Positions 34,642 to 44,148 are shown, counted from the first letter of the stretch. The stretch: 64,000 nucleotides of DNA from Chitinophagaceae bacterium (GCA_019752045.1 JAIEMP010000012.1:1-64000); one strand, 5' to 3'. Translations and numbers: made by a program. The notes: generated from the sequence alone by a model not told the origin.

Positions 34642-35091
34642 TTACTTCACAAGTTCAACGCTACCACCGGCTGCTTCAATAGCAGCTTTTGCTTTTTCAC
34701 TTAGTGCATTTACCTTGAATGTAAGCTTGGTTTTAATTTCTCCGTTGGCAAGAATTTTCACTCTGTCTGTACGGTTAATTAATCCATTTACATAGAGGTT
34801 TTCAACTGAAAACTCACTGATGGCATACTTTTCAGCCAACTGCTCCACCTGTCCCAGATTAAATACACGGTATTCAACACGATCCGGGTTTTTGAAGCCA
34901 CGTTTAGGAACACGACGCTGAATAGGCATCTGTCCACCTTCATGCGCCATTTTGCTTTTATAACCGGCACGGCTTTGACCGCCCTTGTTACCTTTAGTAG
35001 ATGTACCACCCTTACCGGATGCTTCACCACGACCAATACGTTTTTCTTTGTGAGTAGAACCTTCAGCAGGTTTTAATGTGTGCAGTTTCAT
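34642..35091 (-). CDS. rplO: 50S ribosomal protein L15
   Basis: 149 residues. The Gly/Lys/Arg-rich N-terminal arm (RIGRGEASGKGGTSTKGNKGG) threads into 23S rRNA, and the C-terminal globular domain ends in AIEAAGGSVELVK. Typical length and sequence. It is the last ribosomal protein gene of the cluster before secY, with a terminator-like hairpin after it. The 132-bp gap upstream to rpmD carries TTTGAAAAT-type simple sequence. Confidence 0.97.
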   Translation of the reverse strand: MKLHTLKPAEGSTHKEKRIGRGEASGKGGTSTKGNKGGQSRAGYKSKMAHEGGQMPIQRRVPKRGFKNPDRVEYRVFNLGQVEQLAEKYAISEFSVENLYVNGLINRTDRVKILANGEIKTKLTFKVNALSEKAKAAIEAAGGSVELVK

Positions 35092-35223
35092 TTGCTTTTA
35101 TTTTGTACTTACGCTCCGAAAGCATTCAGAGCTCGCTTTGAATAATTTGAAAATTTATGAATTTGAAAATCTGAAAATGAAAGCACCAAAATTTATTGAT
35201 GGGCTCATGTTCAAACAATCAAA

Positions 35224-35406
35224 TTAAGCTAACTCTTCAACCTTTAACAGGTGATTCACTTTCTGAATCATTCCAAGAATCTGAGGAGTTCCTACTACCT
35301 CATTGGTAGAATTTGTTTTGTTTAAACCCAAAGCCTTCAGTGTCTGCTTCTGGCGTTCCGGTCTGTCAATTGGGCTTTTAACTAAAGTAATTTTTATCTT
35401 TTTCAT
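35224..35406 (-). CDS. rpmD: 50S ribosomal protein L30
   Basis: 60 residues, the normal size. MKKIKITLVKSPIDRPERQKQ is followed by LKALGLNKTNSTNEV and VNHLLKVEEL, the full L30 pattern. It binds 5S/23S rRNA on the large subunit. It lies 86 bp from rpsE; that spacer holds an imperfect inverted repeat (35418-35484). Confidence 0.96.
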   Translation of the reverse strand: MKKIKITLVKSPIDRPERQKQTLKALGLNKTNSTNEVVGTPQILGMIQKVNHLLKVEELA

Positions 35407-35417
35407 TTGAAATTCAG

Positions 35418-35484
35418 TTTAAGGTTTGAAGGTTTAAAGTTTAAGGTATCCAAAACATTCAACCTTCAACTTGAAACATTAAAC
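35418..35484. repeat. Imperfect inverted repeat, rpsE-rpmD spacer
   Basis: GTTTAAGGTTTGAAGGTTTAA-type arm (35417-35444) pairs imperfectly with TTCAACCTTCAACTTGAAACATTAAAC (35458-35484). One of a set of self-complementary spacers in the ribosomal cluster. No T tract of terminator type follows. Confidence 0.65.
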
Positions 35485-35492
35485 GTATTTTC

Positions 35493-36011
35493 TTATCCGT
35501 TAAATACTCTCTTTAATGCAAGGCTGCGTGTTTTAGATACATTGATGGGCTCACGCAACATAGCGAGTGCTTTGAATGTAGCTTTTACCACGTTGTGCGG
35601 ATTTGCTGAACCAAGTGATTTTGCCAATACGTCTGTAACACCTGCGCTTTCCAATACTGCACGCATACTGCCTCCGGCAATTACACCCGTACCATGAGCA
35701 GCAGGCTTAATTAATACTTTAGCAGCACCTTCTTTGGCCAGTTGATCATGAGGAATAGTACCTTTCATCACAGGAACTTTGATCAGGTTCTTCTTTGCAT
35801 CTTCAATTCCTTTTGCAATAGCCTGTTGTACTTCTTTGGCTTTTCCTAAACCATGACCCACAACACCATTTTCATTTCCTACGACAACCAGTGCAGAAAA
35901 GCTGAAAGCACGGCCACCTTTTGTTGTTTTCACAACACGGTTGATAGCAACAACTTTTTCTTTCAGTTCCAAATCTCCGGCTTTCACTTTGTTTGTAATT
36001 ACTTGCGACAT
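35493..36011 (-). CDS. rpsE: 30S ribosomal protein S5
   Basis: 172 residues. An N-terminal double-stranded RNA-binding fold ([26 protein letters not shown]) with [17 protein letters not shown] leads into the C-terminal domain ([19 protein letters not shown]). S5 helps keep decoding accurate and takes part in mRNA unwinding at the entry channel. It lies between rplR and rpmD in the standard spc order. Confidence 0.97.
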   Translation of the reverse strand: MSQVITNKVKAGDLELKEKVVAINRVVKTTKGGRAFSFSALVVVGNENGVVGHGLGKAKEVQQAIAKGIEDAKKNLIKVPVMKGTIPHDQLAKEGAAKVLIKPAAHGTGVIAGGSMRAVLESAGVTDVLAKSLGSANPHNVVKATFKALAMLREPINVSKTRSLALKRVFNG

Positions 36012-36039
36012 TTATAGTGTATTAAATGTTTACGATTGA

Positions 36040-36399
36040 TTAGAATTTTAAACCAGCTTCACGTGCAGCTTCAGCAATTGCTTTTACACGACCATGGTAT
36101 AAATAACCACCACGATCAAAAACAACTGTTGACAATCCAAGATCAGTTGCTTTGCGTGCAATTGCTGCACCTACCAACTTACTCTGTTCAATTTTAGTTA
36201 CTTTTTGTGCCTGGATGTCTTTGTCTTTTGATGATGCAGAAGCAATGGTTTTGCCTGTTACATCATCAATTAACTGAACATAGATATCAGAGTTGCTGCG
36301 AAACACACTTAAACGTGGTCTCTCAGTAACACCAGCTACTTTCTTGCGAACTGCGTAGCGGATCTTTTGTCTTCTGATTACTTTATTATCTGTTTTCAT
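36040..36399 (-). CDS. rplR: 50S ribosomal protein L18
   Basis: 119 residues. A basic N terminus ([15 protein letters not shown]) is followed by the 5S rRNA-binding core [20 protein letters not shown] and the C-terminal [25 protein letters not shown]18 anchors 5S rRNA in the large subunit. It sits 28 bp from rpsE and 117 bp from rplF; the longer gap carries the inverted repeat at 36437-36515. Confidence 0.97.
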   Translation of the reverse strand: MKTDNKVIRRQKIRYAVRKKVAGVTERPRLSVFRSNSDIYVQLIDDVTGKTIASASSKDKDIQAQKVTKIEQSKLVGAAIARKATDLGLSTVVFDRGGYLYHGRVKAIAEAAREAGLKF

Positions 36400-36436
36400 C
36401 TTTCTTTATTTAGCTCTCCCGATTCTGCCGGAAGAA

Positions 36437-36515
36437 AATTTGAGAATTTGTTATTTGAAATTTGAAGATTGCACTCATATAATTTTCAAATCATCCAATC
36501 TTTAAATCTTCAAAT
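36437..36515. repeat. Inverted repeat of TTTGAAAAT-type sequence, rplF-rplR spacer
   Basis: AATTTGAGAATTTG... (36437-36470) faces AATTTTCAAATC...TCTTCAAAT (36481-36515), an imperfect inverted repeat with 34-35-base arms and a short loop. It fills most of the spacer and ends two bases before the rplF stop codon. Confidence 0.75.
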
Positions 36516-36516
36516 C

Positions 36517-37071
36517 TTATTTACCTGCTGCTTTACCTGCTTTACGACGGATAAATTCACCGGCATATTTCACACCCTTTCCTTTGTATGGTTCAGGCTT
36601 ACGTAAGCTGCGGATTTTTGCTGCTACAGCGCCGAGCAATTGCTTGTCAATTCCTTCGAGCATAATGGTTGGGTTTTGACCCTTCTCCTGTGCAGTTGCT
36701 ACTTTTAATTCTTTTGGAACATCAAAAATGATGTTGTGCGAATAGCCTAAAGCAAGATCCAGCACATTACCCTGGTTTGCCGCTTTATAACCCACACCCA
36801 CTAATTCCAGTTTCTTTGAAAAACCTTCAGTAACACCAGCCACCATGTTTGAAACCAATGAACGGTACAAACCGTGCATAGCACGATGACGACCCTGATC
36901 TGTTGGACGGTTGAAAGTAACCTCACCATCTTTAACCTCAACTGTGATATCACGGTCAATGCTTTCTTTCAACTCACCTTTAGGGCCTTTTACAGTAACC
37001 ACGTTATCTTTTCCAAGAGTAACAGTAACTCCTTGTGGAATAACAATCGGTTTTTTACCTATACGAGACAT
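36517..37071 (-). CDS. rplF: 50S ribosomal protein L6
   Basis: 184 residues with two related alpha-beta domains. MSRIGKKPIVIPQGVTV opens domain 1. Domain 2 ends in the signature KIRSLRKPEPYKGKGVKYAGEFIRRKAGK, which contacts 23S rRNA near the factor-binding site. Length and sequence are typical. Confidence 0.97.
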   Translation of the reverse strand: MSRIGKKPIVIPQGVTVTLGKDNVVTVKGPKGELKESIDRDITVEVKDGEVTFNRPTDQGRHRAMHGLYRSLVSNMVAGVTEGFSKKLELVGVGYKAANQGNVLDLALGYSHNIIFDVPKELKVATAQEKGQNPTIMLEGIDKQLLGAVAAKIRSLRKPEPYKGKGVKYAGEFIRRKAGKAAGK

Positions 37072-37097
37072 ACAATTAGAAATTTAGAATTTAAAAA

Positions 37098-37191
37098 TTT
37101 GAAAATGAAGCTTCACGTTTTCAGTTACCGTATAGAGAACTTTATATGATCGTGTTGCCTTGCTTTTAGAGACTGATTGAACCATTTTCAA
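37098..37191. repeat. Short inverted repeat, rpsH-rplF spacer
   Basis: TTTGAAAATG (37098-37107) and CATTTTCAA (37183-37191) are complementary across 75 bases, in a 164-bp spacer. This is the weakest member of the spacer-repeat set. The rest of the spacer shows nothing recognisable. Confidence 0.45.
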
Positions 37192-37235
37192 CTTTCAACC
37201 CATCTTTTATATAAAACCCTTTTCGGGAATTTATC

Positions 37236-37634
37236 TTAATAGATATAACAAAGAACTTCACCACCTACATTGCTTGCCTTTGCCTGCTTATCTGTCATTA
37301 CACCTTTAGATGTGCTGATGATTGCAATACCTAAACCATTCTTTACACGACGGAACTCTTCCGGCTTAGAATACTGACGTAAACCCGGACGGCTTACACG
37401 CTCCAAAGACTGGATAGCAGGAATACGTGTTTGAGGATCGTACTTCAAGGCAATTTTAATAACGCCTTGTTTGTTATCATCTTCAAACTTGTACTTTAAG
37501 ATATATCCCTGATCGTATAAAATTTCGGTGATACGCTTTTTAAGATTGGAAGCAGGAATTTCTACAATTCTGTGACCTGCCATCTGAGCATTACGAACAC
37601 GTGTAAGAAAATCTGCAATAGGATCTGTAACCAT
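37236..37634 (-). CDS. rpsH: 30S ribosomal protein S8
   Basis: 132 residues. VTDPIADFLTRVRNAQMAGH opens the N-terminal domain, and the C-terminal signature GLGIAIISTSKGVMTDKQAKASNVGGEVLCYIY is complete. S8 binds helix 21 of 16S rRNA early in assembly, and in E. coli it represses the spc operon; whether it does so here is not visible. It lies in the standard place between rpsN and rplF. Confidence 0.97.
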   Translation of the reverse strand: MVTDPIADFLTRVRNAQMAGHRIVEIPASNLKKRITEILYDQGYILKYKFEDDNKQGVIKIALKYDPQTRIPAIQSLERVSRPGLRQYSKPEEFRRVKNGLGIAIISTSKGVMTDKQAKASNVGGEVLCYIY

Positions 37635-37724
37635 TTTATTCTTTAATTGAATGATTTAAAAATTGTTTACGAGATGTGCATCATATTCAATACCTGCACA
37701 CCATCCCTTTCGGGTTTAATTATT

Positions 37725-37994
37725 TTACCAGCTGGCTTTTTTAACACCTGGTATTTTACCGTTCAGCGCCATATCACGGAACATCACACGGGAAAGTCCG
37801 AAGTAACGCATGTAACCTCTTGGACGGCCGGTTAACTGGCAACGGTTCTTTAAACGTACCGGAGATGCATTCTTTGGTAATAAATCCAAAGCAGCATAAT
37901 CACCGGCAGCTTTTAAAGCAGCACGCTTTTCAGCAAACTGAGCTACCTTTTTTTCTCTTTTGTGTTGACGGGCTGTTATTGATTTTTTAGCCAT
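37725..37994 (-). CDS. rpsN: 30S ribosomal protein S14 (zinc-independent form)
   Basis: 89 residues, the long form. Only one Cys is present ([20 protein letters not shown]), so the zinc ribbon of short S14 proteins is absent. The C-terminal [11 protein letters not shown] is conserved. The gene is in its normal spc position between rplE and rpsH. Confidence 0.97.
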   Translation of the reverse strand: MAKKSITARQHKREKKVAQFAEKRAALKAAGDYAALDLLPKNASPVRLKNRCQLTGRPRGYMRYFGLSRVMFRDMALNGKIPGVKKASW

Positions 37995-38005
37995 AATTGT
38001 ATTTT

Positions 38006-38069
38006 AAAAATCCAATATTCAAAGACCAAATTCCAAGTTTGTTATTTGGACATTGGCCTTTGGGTTTTT
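38006..38069. repeat. Imperfect inverted repeat, rplE-rpsN spacer
   Basis: AAAATCCAATATTCAAAGACCAAATTCCAA (38006-38036) pairs imperfectly with TATTTGGACATTGGCCTTTGGGTTTTTA (38043-38069). It differs in sequence from the TTTGAAAAT-type repeats but has the same place and form. Confidence 0.65.
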
Positions 38070-38073
38070 ATTA

Positions 38074-38643
38074 TTAGTCTTTTTTAGCATTTTTAAACGG
38101 CATTCCCATTTCCTTCAGCAACTCATACGCTTCTTCGTTTGTTGAAGCAGTTGTTACAAAAGTGATATCCAAACCGGTAATCTTATTTACTTTATCAATA
38201 TCAATCTCAGGGAAAATGATTTGCTCAGTTAAACCCATGGTGAAGTTGCCACGACCGTCGAATGACTTATCGTTAACACCTTTAAAGTCACGTACACGGG
38301 GTAATGAAGCGGAAATTAATCTGTCCAGGAATTCATACATATTTACACCACGTAATGTAACACGGGCACCAATAGGCATGTTTTTACGAAGCTTGAAGTT
38401 AGAAATGTCTTTCTTAGACATTGTTGCTACTGCTTTCTGACCACTGATGGTTGTTAATTCATCAATAGCAATATCAACTAACTTCTTATCGTTTACCGCT
38501 CCGTTTACGCCACGGTTCAGGCAGATCTTTTCCAACTTTGGAACCTGCATGATGCTTTTATACCCAAAACGTTTCATTAAAGCAGGTATTACTTCTGATT
38601 TATACTTGCTTGCCAAACGGGGTGTATATTTTACAGTACTCAT
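38074..38643 (-). CDS. rplE: 50S ribosomal protein L5
   Basis: 189 residues. Visible motifs are [37 protein letters not shown], the P-site loop region [24 protein letters not shown] and C-terminal [26 protein letters not shown]5 binds 5S rRNA and contacts P-site tRNA. It lies 27 bp from rplX. Confidence 0.97.
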   Translation of the reverse strand: MSTVKYTPRLASKYKSEVIPALMKRFGYKSIMQVPKLEKICLNRGVNGAVNDKKLVDIAIDELTTISGQKAVATMSKKDISNFKLRKNMPIGARVTLRGVNMYEFLDRLISASLPRVRDFKGVNDKSFDGRGNFTMGLTEQIIFPEIDIDKVNKITGLDITFVTTASTNEEAYELLKEMGMPFKNAKKD

Positions 38644-38670
38644 TTTCTACTTGTTTTAACCTTGGTTAAA

Positions 38671-39003
38671 TTATTTTACAGGCTGACCTGATTTTTTTGA
38701 AACCCTTACCAGCTTACCTGTTTCACGGGTACGCTTTACTTTAGTGGCTTGCTTACCATCCCACAACATCACGTTAGAGATGTGAATGGGGGCTTCTTTC
38801 TTTACAATACCACCTTTTGTATTTTGAGCACTCGGCTTTGTGTGTTTGGTTACGATGTTTACACCTTCAACCAATACACGTGCAGCGTCAGGAAATACTT
38901 CCAGAACAGTGCGTGGCTTCTTTACATCTTTATCATCACCGGCAATAACAACTACTGAATCGCCTTTTCTGATGCTAAACTTGGGTTTAAATCTGTTACT
39001 CAT
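38671..39003 (-). CDS. rplX: 50S ribosomal protein L24
   Basis: 110 residues. The KOW motif IRKGDSVVVIAGDDKDV is followed by RVLVEGVNIVTKHTKPSAQNTKGGIVKKEAPIH, then a basic tail. L24 starts assembly of the large subunit. Normal length and position between rplN and rplE. Confidence 0.97.
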   Translation of the reverse strand: MSNRFKPKFSIRKGDSVVVIAGDDKDVKKPRTVLEVFPDAARVLVEGVNIVTKHTKPSAQNTKGGIVKKEAPIHISNVMLWDGKQATKVKRTRETGKLVRVSKKSGQPVK

Positions 39004-39108
39004 TTTCGTTTACTTTATCTCGGTTAGAGATTGTTGTTTATATTTTTACCGGCTTCCGGTACATTTATCATCTGTTGTTGCGTCGCACTATTCATTAATC
39101 AGTTCAAT

Positions 39109-39138
39109 ACTCATCACTGATTATTCATCACTCATTAC
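39109..39138. repeat. Degenerate TCATCAC repeat at the rplN 3' end
   Basis: ACTCATCACTGATTATTCATCACTCATTAC carries two TCATCAC units and related TTATTCA/TCATTAC units. It overlaps the rplN stop codon (39135-39137), as the perfect array at 1-84 overlaps the porQ stop. Confidence 0.6.
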
Positions 39139-39503
39139 AGTACTTCCGGCGCCAATGAAATAATTTTCATGTAGCCTTTATCACGCAATTCTCTTGCTAC
39201 CGGCCCGAAGATACGTGTACCACGAGGCTCATCAGAAGCATTGAGAATAACCACTGCGTTATCATCGAAACGGATGTAAGAACCATCCTTACGACGTAAT
39301 TTATTTTTAGTACGTACAATCACAGCTTTTGCTACGGTACCTTTTTTAATACCACCGCCGGGTAATGCATCTTTAACTGTAACAACAATCTTGTCGCCAA
39401 TCTTAGCATAATCCTGGCCGCTGTTTCCTAATACTTTGATGCAAAGCACTTCTTTGGCACCACTGTTATCGGCTACGTTTAATCTACTTTCTTGCTGAAT
39501 CAT
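39135..39503 (-). CDS. rplN: 50S ribosomal protein L14
   Basis: 122 residues, the usual length. [26 protein letters not shown] and [32 protein letters not shown] are textbook L14. It forms an inter-subunit bridge with 16S rRNA and is the docking site of the silencing factor RsfS. The stop codon is overlapped by a TCATCAC-type repeat, and 100 bp of self-complementary spacer precede the gene. Confidence 0.98.
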   Translation of the reverse strand: MIQQESRLNVADNSGAKEVLCIKVLGNSGQDYAKIGDKIVVTVKDALPGGGIKKGTVAKAVIVRTKNKLRRKDGSYIRFDDNAVVILNASDEPRGTRIFGPVARELRDKGYMKIISLAPEVL

Positions 39504-39510
39504 TTTTTTT

Positions 39511-39595
39511 AGCTTTTAGCTATTAGCTTTTAGCCGATAGCAATTAAAAACATTTTTATTTTTTGTCTCAGCTAACAGCTTGCAGCTATCAGCTA
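39511..39595. repeat. AGCT-rich inverted repeat, rpsQ-rplN spacer
   Basis: AGCTTTTAGCTATTAGC... (39511-39540) faces CAGCTAACAGCTTGCAGCTATCAGCT (39569-39595), an imperfect inverted repeat made of AGCTNNTAGC units. It fills the 100-bp gap between rpsQ and rplN and is unrelated in sequence to the other spacer repeats. Confidence 0.75.
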
Positions 39596-39603
39596 GTGGC
39601 ATT

Positions 39604-39861
39604 TTATTTTGCTTTCTCTACAACCTCAACCAGTCTCCAACGCTTTGTTTTGCTCAGGGGACGGCTTTCCATAATCTTCACTGTATCGCCAATACCGCAC
39701 TCATTCTTTTCATCATGAGCATGGAACTTAGTCGTTTTCTTAACGAACTTTCCATAGATAGGGTGTTTCACTTTACGTTCAACAGCTACGGTAATGGTTT
39801 TATCCATTTTGCTGCTGGTTACAACACCTGTCTTCGTTTTGCGCAAATTTCTTTCTAACAT
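39604..39861 (-). CDS. rpsQ: 30S ribosomal protein S17
   Basis: 85 residues. An OB fold with [32 protein letters not shown] and [29 protein letters not shown], the full S17 signature. It binds the 5' domain of 16S rRNA. Normal order between rpmC and rplN. Confidence 0.98.
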   Translation of the reverse strand: MLERNLRKTKTGVVTSSKMDKTITVAVERKVKHPIYGKFVKKTTKFHAHDEKNECGIGDTVKIMESRPLSKTKRWRLVEVVEKAK

Positions 39862-39915
39862 TTTTTGCTTTTTTTCAGTTCATGGAGCCAAAGGCTCCAT
39901 TGTTTATTCACTGGG

Positions 39916-40125
39916 TTATGCGCCCAATTTTTTTTTGCTTAATTCTGTTTTTAAACGGGCAATATCACGGCGAAGGCCACGGATGCTTACCGGATTCTCC
40001 AGTGGAGAAATGGCGTGTGCAAACTCAAGCTTCTTCAAACGCATTTCATCTTCCTTAATGCGTGCTGTGAGATCTGAAACATTCAGTTCTTTTATGCTCT
40101 TTAAATAATCAGTTGTCTTTGCCAT
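39916..40125 (-). CDS. rpmC: 50S ribosomal protein L29
   Basis: 69 residues forming two long helices (IKELNVSDLTARIKEDEMRLKKLEFAHA and IRGLRRDIARLKTELSKKKLG). It sits near the peptide exit, next to L23. Normal size, 30 bp from rplP. Confidence 0.97.
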   Translation of the reverse strand: MAKTTDYLKSIKELNVSDLTARIKEDEMRLKKLEFAHAISPLENPVSIRGLRRDIARLKTELSKKKLGA

Positions 40126-40155
40126 GTTAATCAGTTTAATCAGTTCAACTTTTAA

Positions 40156-40575
40156 TTACGCCATTAAATCTCTGCGTATAATGAATTTTGTTTTGATGGG
40201 GAGCTTTTGTGCAGCTAAACCCATTGCTTCTTTTGCTACAGCTTCTGTAACACCATCAGCTTCAAACAAAATACGTCCCGGCTCAATGATAGCTGCCCAT
40301 CCTTCGGGGTTACCTTTACCTTTACCCATACGTACTTCTGCAGGTTTACGGGTAATTACTTTATCAGGAAACACACGGATCCACACATTTCCTTCACGCT
40401 TCATAGCACGTGTCATTGCCTGGCGTGCACTTTCAATCTGGCGGTTGGTTAACCATACCGGCTCCAATGCTTTTAATGCATAAGATCCAAATGAAATACT
40501 GCTGCCACGCTTAGCCACTTCACGGATACGTCCTTTCTGTGATTTTCTGTGTTTTGTTCTTTTCGGCTGTAACAT
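40156..40575 (-). CDS. rplP: 50S ribosomal protein L16
   Basis: 139 residues. [35 protein letters not shown] and [25 protein letters not shown] are diagnostic. L16 orients the A-site tRNA near the peptidyl transferase centre. It lies between rpsC and rpmC. Confidence 0.98.
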   Translation of the reverse strand: MLQPKRTKHRKSQKGRIREVAKRGSSISFGSYALKALEPVWLTNRQIESARQAMTRAMKREGNVWIRVFPDKVITRKPAEVRMGKGKGNPEGWAAIIEPGRILFEADGVTEAVAKEAMGLAAQKLPIKTKFIIRRDLMA

Positions 40576-40643
40576 TGTTTAAATATGTTTCGTGTTACTG
40601 TTTGTTGTTTAATTGGTACTGCATTCGTACCGCATCGTTCTGT

Positions 40644-41435
40644 TTATCCTTTTCTGCTGTCTCTGCGCTGACCACCACCTTGTCCACCACGACGGTCATC
40701 TCTTCTGTCACCGCCTCTTCTGTCGCCACCGCTATCTTCACGACGGTCTTTGCGATCACTTACATCACTCTTACCACCAATGAAATTCGGGTTCAGGTCT
40801 CGCTTGGTTAATACTTCACCTTTACAGATCCAAACTTTAATACCAATTTTACCATACACTGTTAAAGCAAACAGGTTAGCATAATCAATATCCATACGGA
40901 ATGTATGTAATGGGGTACGCCCCTGCTTAATTTCTTCAGTACGTGCAATTTCAGCACCACCTAAACGACCGCTTACTTTTACTTTAATACCTTCTGCACC
41001 CATACGTAATGCAGAAGCTATGGCCATTTTCACCGCACGTTTGTAGTTGATACGATTTTCGATCTGACGAGCGATCGTATCGGCAACAATGGTTGCATCC
41101 ACTTCCGGACGACGAATTTCCAGGATGTTGATCTGTACATCTTCTTTACCGGTCAATTTCTTCAACTCTTCTTTAATACGATCAACTTCACCACCACCTT
41201 TACCAATGATAATTCCCGGCTTAGATGTATGGATAGTTACAATCAACTTATTTAACGTACGCTCAATTACGATTTTTGAAATACCGCCTTTGTTAATACG
41301 GGCATTCAAATATGTTCTGATCTTGTTGTCTTCGATCAGTTTATTAGCGTAGTCTTTTTTACTGGCATACCAGTTACTATCCCATCCGCGGATGATCCCT
41401 AACCTGTTACCAATTGGATTTGCTTTCTGACCCAT
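40644..41435 (-). CDS. rpsC: 30S ribosomal protein S3 with RG/D-rich C-terminal tail
   Basis: 263 residues against about 210-235 in most bacteria. The KH domain motif is [20 protein letters not shown], followed by [26 protein letters not shown] and the C-terminal domain [12 protein letters not shown]. The last 45 residues are a disordered tail of Arg, Gly and Asp ([21 protein letters not shown]), which adds to the size. S3 forms the mRNA entry tunnel with S4 and S5. The tail resembles an RGG-type RNA-binding region; similar tails may occur in relatives, which I cannot check. Confidence 0.97.
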   Translation of the reverse strand: MGQKANPIGNRLGIIRGWDSNWYASKKDYANKLIEDNKIRTYLNARINKGGISKIVIERTLNKLIVTIHTSKPGIIIGKGGGEVDRIKEELKKLTGKEDVQINILEIRRPEVDATIVADTIARQIENRINYKRAVKMAIASALRMGAEGIKVKVSGRLGGAEIARTEEIKQGRTPLHTFRMDIDYANLFALTVYGKIGIKVWICKGEVLTKRDLNPNFIGGKSDVSDRKDRREDSGGDRRGGDRRDDRRGGQGGGQRRDSRKG

Positions 41436-41443
41436 AGAATGGT

Positions 41444-41800
41444 TTAAATTTTATCAATTAATTTTTTATCTACAATAATGGTTACGTGGTTACTGCGCTT
41501 TCTTACTCTGTAAGCACGACCCTGCGGTGCAGGACGTAAACGTTTTACCATACGGGCACCATCTACAAAAATTGTTTTTACAATCAATGATGCATCTGCA
41601 GCGCTTTGTCCACTGTTCTTTTGTTCCCAGTTACTGATGGCGCTTTTTAATAACTTTCCCAATGGTGTTGCAGAATGTTGCGGATGAAACTCCAGCAATG
41701 CCAGGGCTTTTTCAACATCCATTCCACGTATAACATCGGCCAGCAAACGCATTCTGCGTGGCGATGTGGGATAATTTCTGAGTTTTGCTACTGCTTCCAT
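41444..41800 (-). CDS. rplV: 50S ribosomal protein L22
   Basis: 118 residues from the start at 41800 ([20 protein letters not shown]); the frame is open 18 codons further up, into the spacer repeat, and that part is not ribosomal. The core [21 protein letters not shown] and the exit-tunnel loop region [25 protein letters not shown] are complete. The extended hairpin loop lines the peptide exit tunnel. It is 8 bp from rpsC. Confidence 0.97.
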   Translation of the reverse strand: MEAVAKLRNYPTSPRRMRLLADVIRGMDVEKALALLEFHPQHSATPLGKLLKSAISNWEQKNSGQSAADASLIVKTIFVDGARMVKRLRPAPQGRAYRVRKRSNHVTIIVDKKLIDKI

Positions 41801-41815
41801 TTTATATTCATTTGT

Positions 41816-41878
41816 AATTTGAAGATTTGAAAATCTGATGATGGAATCTTCCAATTTTCAAATACCTAATCTTCAAAT
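41816..41878. repeat. Inverted repeat, rpsS-rplV spacer
   Basis: AATTTGAAGATTTGAAAAT (41816-41834) is complementary in two blocks to ATTTTCAAAT (41854-41863) and ATCTTCAAAT (41869-41878). It occupies most of the spacer before rplV and ends close to the rpsS stop. Confidence 0.75.
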
Positions 41879-41882
41879 GCTA

Positions 41883-42155
41883 TTATGCAATCTTCTTACT
41901 TGAGTGTCCTCTGAAGTTTCTTGTTGGTGCAAATTCACCAAGCTTATGGCCTACCATAAATTCTGTTACGTAAACAGGAATAAACTTGTTTCCGTTGTGC
42001 ACAGCAAAAGTGTGACCAACAAAATCAGGTGTAATGGTAGAGCGGCGACTCCATGTTTTTATTACGCCTTTCTTTGATTTGCCTTCATTGATCGCTAACA
42101 CCTTTGTTTCGAGGTGAGCTGCTACGTAAGGACCTTTTTTTATCGAACGAGCCAT
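41883..42155 (-). CDS. rpsS: 30S ribosomal protein S19
   Basis: 90 residues. [41 protein letters not shown] and [18 protein letters not shown] are standard. S19 binds the head of the small subunit with S13. Inverted-repeat spacers lie on both sides. Confidence 0.98.
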   Translation of the reverse strand: MARSIKKGPYVAAHLETKVLAINEGKSKKGVIKTWSRRSTITPDFVGHTFAVHNGNKFIPVYVTEFMVGHKLGEFAPTRNFRGHSSKKIA

Positions 42156-42167
42156 ATTAAATGATTC

Positions 42168-42241
42168 AATTTGAAAATTTGATAATTTGAAAATGTTTCG
42201 CTTTTAATGTGGATATGAAAACCATTTTCAAATTTTCAAAT
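42168..42241. repeat. Inverted repeat, rplB-rpsS spacer
   Basis: AATTTGAAAATTTGATAATTTGAAAATG (42168-42194, direct copies of a TTTGAAAAT unit) faces CATTTTCAAATTTTCAAAT (42223-42241), where 10 to 19 bp can pair. It fills the 101-bp gap between rplB and rpsS. Confidence 0.8.
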
Positions 42242-42256
42242 CCCACAATCTTCAAA

Positions 42257-43096
42257 TTATTTTGCAGGTTTGCTGCCATCTTTACGCTGAAGAATAAGCT
42301 TGTTAGAACCTTTATGCTTTGTACGTGTTTTTTCGCCTTTTGCATATTTACCGGTTCTGCTGCGTGGATGACCACCGCTTGAACGGCCTTCACCACCACC
42401 CATTGGGTGATCTACAGGGTTCATTGCCACACCACGTGTACGTGGGCGAACACCTTTCCAACGGTTTACACCTGCTTTACCTGCAGTTTCCAAACTGTGA
42501 TCGCTGTTAGATACCACACCAACTGTTGCATAACAATTGATGAGTACTTTACGCAATTCACCACTTGGCATTTTTAATACCGCATACTTTCCTTCTTTGT
42601 TGGTTAACTGTGCGCTTGTACCTGCACTGCGTACCAACTTACCACCTTGGCCAGGCTGCATTTCAATGTTGTGCACGTTTGTACCCAACGGCATGTTCTT
42701 CATCTGAAGCGCATTACCTAATTCAGGTGCAATTGCATCGCCCGATAAAATAGTTGTACCAACTTTTAATCCGTTTGGAGCAAGGATGTAACGCTTTTCA
42801 CCATCAGCATAATGCAACAATGCAATAAATGCTGTACGGTTAGGATCATATTCTATTGTTGCTACTTTCGCAGGAACATCTTTCTTGTTACGTTTAAAAT
42901 CAATTACACGGTATTTCTTTTTGTTACCGCCGCCAATGTAACGCATAGACAAACGTCCCTGTGCATTGCGGCCGCCTGTAGACTTTACACTTTCGAGCAA
43001 AGACTTTTCAGGAGTGTCTGTTGTAATTTCTGCATACGCATTCCCGATTCTCCATCTGGTTCCTGCAGTTACCGGTTTGTATTTCTTTAATGCCAT
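42257..43096 (-). CDS. rplB: 50S ribosomal protein L2
   Basis: 279 residues. The RNA-binding core [22 protein letters not shown] and the C-terminal signature [24 protein letters not shown] (with the conserved His next to the peptidyl transferase centre) are complete. Normal length, between rplW and rpsS. Confidence 0.98.
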   Translation of the reverse strand: MALKKYKPVTAGTRWRIGNAYAEITTDTPEKSLLESVKSTGGRNAQGRLSMRYIGGGNKKKYRVIDFKRNKKDVPAKVATIEYDPNRTAFIALLHYADGEKRYILAPNGLKVGTTILSGDAIAPELGNALQMKNMPLGTNVHNIEMQPGQGGKLVRSAGTSAQLTNKEGKYAVLKMPSGELRKVLINCYATVGVVSNSDHSLETAGKAGVNRWKGVRPRTRGVAMNPVDHPMGGGEGRSSGGHPRSRTGKYAKGEKTRTKHKGSNKLILQRKDGSKPAK

Positions 43097-43164
43097 TTTA
43101 AAAATCTTTTCAGTTTATAATGTCAATTCTTTGCGGCGTTTGACCCGCCATTCGTTTACTATAA

Positions 43165-43464
43165 TTATACTGTTCCGTATAAATCAATGTTCTCACCTTC
43201 AGCAACAGTTACGTATGCTTTTTTATACGCTGGTTTGCTGCCCTGGATATAACCGGCTTTGGTCATACGGTTTTTGCTTTTCCGGGGAGAAACCATTGTA
43301 CGCACATCGTCTACTTTTACATTGTAGAACTCTTCTACCGCTTTTTTAATTTCAAGCTTGTTGGCTTTACGACCAACACGAAAAGCGTATGTGTTTCTTT
43401 TTTCTGTTAAACGATTGCTTTTTTCAGAAACAATCGGCTTAATTAATATTTCAATCTGTCTCAT
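43165..43464 (-). CDS. rplW: 50S ribosomal protein L23
   Basis: 99 residues. ILIKPIVSEKSNRLTEKRNTYAFRVGRKANKLEIKKAVEEFYNVKV is the L23 core, with the loop region RKSKNRMTKAGYIQG that reaches toward the exit tunnel. It is the ribosomal docking site for trigger factor and SRP. 31 bp from rplD. Confidence 0.97.
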   Translation of the reverse strand: MRQIEILIKPIVSEKSNRLTEKRNTYAFRVGRKANKLEIKKAVEEFYNVKVDDVRTMVSPRKSKNRMTKAGYIQGSKPAYKKAYVTVAEGENIDLYGTV

Positions 43465-43495
43465 CTGGACGTTGTTTATTCAGTTCAATGATCAA

Positions 43496-44128
43496 TTATG
43501 CAACTGCTTCTTCTTCGTTGAAGATTTTCGCTGCACTTTCAGTTAACACGAGCACATCACTGTTGATGAGGTCGTAAGTATTTACATCAGCCAGCAAAGA
43601 ACCTGTTACTTTAGGCACGTTGCGGAGACTTAAGTATAAATTATCATTGTAGTCAGTAATCACAAACAATGTTTTTTTACCGGCTACATTGAGATTGCTG
43701 AGAAGACTCATGAACTCTTTAGTTTTAGGAGTCTCCATGTTGAAATCTTCAACAACCACAATTGCATTTTCTTTTGCTTTATAAGAAAGAGCACTCATTT
43801 TAGCGAGGTCTTTTACTTTACGGTTCAGTTTGAAATCATAACCATGAGGTTTTGGTCCAAAGATGGTACCACCACCCTTATACAAAGGGTTACGGATATT
43901 ACCTTTACGTGAACCACCGGTACCTTTCTGGCGGTGAAGCTTACGGCTTGCACCCTGAACTTCGGCACGGGTTTTAACTTTGTGTGTACCCTGGCGTTGA
44001 GCAGCCTGGAATTGTTTCACTGCGAGGTAAATCACATGATCGTTTGGTTCGATACCAAAAATCTCTTCCGGTAATTCGATCTTACGACCTGTTGCTTTTC
44101 CTGATTTATTTAAAACGTCTACTTGCAT
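43496..44128 (-). CDS. rplD: 50S ribosomal protein L4
   Basis: 210 residues. The N-terminal strand and the long exit-tunnel loop (RQGTHKVKTRAEVQGASRKLHRQKGTGGSRKGNIRNP) are typical, with globular C-terminal FNMETPKTKEFMSLLSNL. In E. coli L4 represses the S10 operon through its leader; here the leader is only about 24 nt, so that mechanism is unlikely (inference). It follows rplC by 20 bp. Confidence 0.97.
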   Translation of the reverse strand: MQVDVLNKSGKATGRKIELPEEIFGIEPNDHVIYLAVKQFQAAQRQGTHKVKTRAEVQGASRKLHRQKGTGGSRKGNIRNPLYKGGGTIFGPKPHGYDFKLNRKVKDLAKMSALSYKAKENAIVVVEDFNMETPKTKEFMSLLSNLNVAGKKTLFVITDYNDNLYLSLRNVPKVTGSLLADVNTYDLINSDVLVLTESAAKIFNEEEAVA

Positions 44129-44148
44129 GACTTCTTGAATTAGTTTGT

